64,000 nucleotides of DNA from Novosphingobium terrae (GTDB lineage: Bacteria; Pseudomonadota; Alphaproteobacteria; Sphingomonadales; Sphingomonadaceae): positions 1,922,001-1,986,000 of the forward strand of contig NZ_JABVZR010000002.1 in NCBI RefSeq assembly GCF_017163935.1. The letters run 5' to 3'. Shown here in pieces: positions 61,923-64,000 of this stretch. The notes below the pieces were generated by a model, which saw nothing but the letters and a program-made list of their open reading frames with translations, was not told the origin of the DNA and ran no database searches. The position numbers and the translations under genes were made by a program. Every line of letters begins with the position of its first letter. Within the stretch, counting starts at the first letter, position 1.

Positions 61923-63395
61923 ATGGGGAGCGTTTTTTCGCGCAGACGCGCTTGGGGGATGGGGGCAGCGGCCTCGGCTTTGCTGCTGGGCGGCTGCACG
62001 GTGGGTCCGAATTTCCATAGGCCCGCGCCGCCCGTTGCCGAGGGCTATGGGCCAGCGGATCTGCCGCAACAGCTTGCCGCGGGGGGCCAGTCCTTCGAGA
62101 TCGGTGGCATGGTGGACAGGCAATGGTGGCACCTGTTCGGCTCGCCCCAACTCGATGCGCTGGAGCAGGAGGCGCTCACCCGCAATGCCGATCTGGCCGT
62201 GGCCAAGGCCGCGCTGGATCAGGCACGCGAGGTCTGGCTGTCCGGGCGGGCCTCGCGCTATCCCACGGTGCAGGTGGCGGCGGGGGCCTCGCGCTCCAAG
62301 GATTCCTACACCTTGGCCTCGCCGCTCAGTTCGAATGATCAGAGCTATTCGCTCTATGCCGGGCAGTTCAACATTTCTTACGTGCTGGATGTGTTCGGCG
62401 GGCGGCGGCGCCAGATCGAGGCGCTGGGCGCTCAGGCCGAGGCGCAGCGTTACCAGCTTCAGGCGACATATCTGGCGCTGACCTCCAATGTGGCGGGCGC
62501 GGTGTTGCAGATCGCCAGCCTGAATTCCCAACTGAGCGCGGCTCAGGCCAATGTCACCACGCTGCGCCACGCGCTGGAAACCACCCGCCAGATGCAAAAG
62601 CTGGGCGAGCTTTCCACCAATGAGGTGGCGGCGGCAGAGAATGCTCTGGAAAGCGCGGAACAGAGCCTCCCGCCGCTGCGCAAGCAATTGGCCCAGATGA
62701 AGGATCTGCTGGCGGTCTATGTCGGGCGGGAAAGCGCCGACCAGCCTGCGCTGGACCTTTCGCTCGCCGATCTGCGCCTGCCGCCGCGCCTGCCGGTGAC
62801 TGTGCCCGGGCAACTGGTCGGCCATCGGCCTGATGTGATGATGGCGCAGGCCAATCTGCATGTCGCCTCGGCGCAGGTCGGGGTGGCGACGGCGGCGCGG
62901 CTGCCCAGCTTCAACCTCACCGCATCGCTTGGGGGGATCAGCACGGTGGTCGGCACGCTGTTCTCCAGTGACAATGCCTTCTGGTCGGTGGGCGGGGCGG
63001 TGGGCGAGACCGTCTTCGATGCAGGGGGGCTGCGCCATCAGCAAAAGGCGGCGCAGGCGGCGTTGAGACAGGCACAGGCGCAATATCGCGGCGTGGTGCT
63101 GCTGGCGCTGCAGAACACGGCGGATGTGCTTCAGGCCATCGTTCAGGATGCCGATGCGCTGGACCATGCCAGCAAAGCCGCTCAGGCTGCCGAGCGATCC
63201 TCGCGTCTGGCGCAGACAAGTCTGGCCCATGGCGAGGTCGGCGCCTTGCCCGCGCTGGCCGCGCAATCGGCCGCCAGCCAGGCACAACTGGCGCTCATCC
63301 AGGCCGACAGCGCGCGCTATGTCGATACGATTGCCCTGTTTCAGGCGCTGGGGGGCGGCTGGGACGGACACACCGGGGAGGGATCAAACCCATGA
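61923..63395 (+). CDS. NodT-family outer-membrane efflux lipoprotein
   Basis: 490 residues. A lipoprotein signal with LLLGGC (lipobox cysteine near residue 25), followed by TVGPNFHRPAPP as in NodT/OprM-type factors. Two repeated outer-membrane-efflux halves with long helices (ALTRNADLAVAKAALDQAREV..., LPVTVPGQLVGHRPDVMMAQANLHVASAQVGVATAARLPSFNLTASLG). Forms the outer channel of a tripartite export pump. It overlaps the adaptor gene by four bases. Confidence 0.94.
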   Translation: MGSVFSRRRAWGMGAAASALLLGGCTVGPNFHRPAPPVAEGYGPADLPQQLAAGGQSFEIGGMVDRQWWHLFGSPQLDALEQEALTRNADLAVAKAALDQAREVWLSGRASRYPTVQVAAGASRSKDSYTLASPLSSNDQSYSLYAGQFNISYVLDVFGGRRRQIEALGAQAEAQRYQLQATYLALTSNVAGAVLQIASLNSQLSAAQANVTTLRHALETTRQMQKLGELSTNEVAAAENALESAEQSLPPLRKQLAQMKDLLAVYVGRESADQPALDLSLADLRLPPRLPVTVPGQLVGHRPDVMMAQANLHVASAQVGVATAARLPSFNLTASLGGISTVVGTLFSSDNAFWSVGGAVGETVFDAGGLRHQQKAAQAALRQAQAQYRGVVLLALQNTADVLQAIVQDADALDHASKAAQAAERSSRLAQTSLAHGEVGALPALAAQSAASQAQLALIQADSARYVDTIALFQALGGGWDGHTGEGSNP

Positions 63396-64000
63396 AACGC
63401 AGGATCGCCCTCGCTCTGGCGATGGGCCTTGCCGCCACGCAGCCGCTGCCCGCCGCGACCATCCGCCTGCGGCCAGAGGTGCAGCAGCATCTGGGCCTTG
63501 CCACCCAGCGCCTTGCGGCCACCCGCCGTGCCGGGGAGATCGACGCTTTCGCCAAGGTGCTTGATCCCGGTCCGCTGGCCCAGCTCGTCTCCGATCTGCG
63601 CACGGCGGAGGCCGCCAGCATGGCCTCCCATGCCGAAGCCCTGCGCGCCAATGCGCTGCATGCGGCAGGCGGCGGCGTTTCGACCAAGGACAGCCAGACC
63701 GCCACCGCTCTGGCGCGCGCCGATACGCTGAAACTGGCCTTTTTGCGCCAGCGGCTCGGGCTGGAATGGGGCCCCGGCATTGCCCATATGAGCGATGCCC
63801 AGCGCGATAGGCTGGTGATGGCGCTGGCCCATGGCGCGGCGGCGCTGGTCCATGTCGACACGCATAACAATGACGGGCAGGCGGGCGCGCGCAGCGTCAA
63901 GATCGATATCGGCGCAGCTTCCGTGCGCGGGGTTGTGATCGGCCCGGCGCGTGTGGCGGAACCGCGCCTGCAATCCTCCGGCCTGATCGTGGAGGTCACC
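63392..64000 (+). CDS. Efflux periplasmic adaptor (membrane-fusion) protein, cut by the window end
   Basis: 203 residues visible, still open at the window edge. A short signal peptide (KRRIALALAMGLAATQPLPA) leads IRLRPEVQQHLGLATQRLAA and a helical hairpin region (LVSDLRTAEAASMASHAEALRANAL). Read together with the overlapping NodT-type gene, it should be the adaptor of a three-part pump whose inner-membrane part (RND) lies beyond 64000. The substrate is unknown; heavy-metal pumps have similar adaptors. Confidence 0.82.
   Translation, partial: MKRRIALALAMGLAATQPLPAATIRLRPEVQQHLGLATQRLAATRRAGEIDAFAKVLDPGPLAQLVSDLRTAEAASMASHAEALRANALHAAGGGVSTKDSQTATALARADTLKLAFLRQRLGLEWGPGIAHMSDAQRDRLVMALAHGAAALVHVDTHNNDGQAGARSVKIDIGAASVRGVVIGPARVAEPRLQSSGLIVEVT

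Noticed and set aside
1..64000. CRISPR arrays, tRNA or rRNA genes, intact insertion sequences
   Set aside because: No regularly spaced repeats, no tRNA/rRNA-like stretches and no transposase-like proteins were recognised.

Overview
This is high-GC DNA, probably from a sphingomonad-type alphaproteobacterium (Novosphingobium/Sphingobium-like). The inference rests on five complete and one partial TonB-dependent receptor (TBDR) genes, a LigW-like decarboxylase, sphingomonad-style aromatic catabolism genes, and a SigF/NrsF-controlled bufferin locus of the Caulobacter type. No rRNA, tRNA, CRISPR array or intact mobile element was seen.

Region 1 (1-32,100) is a large, mosaic set of genes for aromatic uptake and breakdown. 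It contains two pairs of TBDR plus exported (Tat-signal) amidohydrolase, a Rieske oxygenase, an SDR, an aldehyde dehydrogenase, two MFS carriers (one of the aromatic-acid type) and several flavin or quinone reductases. At its core (24,480-30,844) is a meta-cleavage operon: class D flavin monooxygenase, C-C hydrolase, two-domain extradiol dioxygenase, FAH-type hydrolase/hydratase, LigW-like decarboxylase and aryl-alcohol dehydrogenase. A second monooxygenase and a flavin reductase are divergent at 17,014-19,148. Eight copies of a palindrome, TTGACT-N3-AGTCAA, plus one weaker copy, lie in intergenic regions of this 32 kb and I found none elsewhere. They tie the scattered transcription units into one regulon; the best candidate regulator is the TetR protein at 23,105. 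One sub-module is decaying: a LysR gene has an in-frame stop, and its divergent TBDR is reduced to a signal peptide and a C-terminal tail.

Region 2 (32,300-42,200) holds housekeeping and iron genes: a DUF2721 membrane protein, an FMN/3Fe-4S glutamate-synthase-like protein, an ECF sigma/FecR/STN-TBDR/PepSY iron-uptake unit with a Fur-like palindrome upstream, a YnfA protein and a ClC channel.

Region 3 (42,200-46,921) is a bufferin (copper-binding modified peptide) locus. One transcript direction carries bufA2, bufB (MNIO/DUF692), bufC (DUF2063) and doxX, next to sigF-nrsF. Divergent from these are bufA1 and a second doxX. Four promoters share GTAACC-N16-CGTA, so the sigma factor probably controls itself and all three peptide or DoxX units. 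Both precursor genes are followed by a strong hairpin, which would make the peptides in excess of the modifying enzymes.

Region 4 (46,905-64,000) contains a CPA2 cation/H+ antiporter, a TBDR with a Fur-like palindrome and a Tat-exported unknown protein, an operon of TBDR-metallophosphoesterase-TetR, a PiT phosphate transporter, acetoacetate decarboxylase with 3-hydroxybutyrate dehydrogenase, a patatin-like lipase, a CorA-type metal transporter, and the start of an efflux operon (NodT-type outer-membrane factor, then a periplasmic adaptor cut by the window end).
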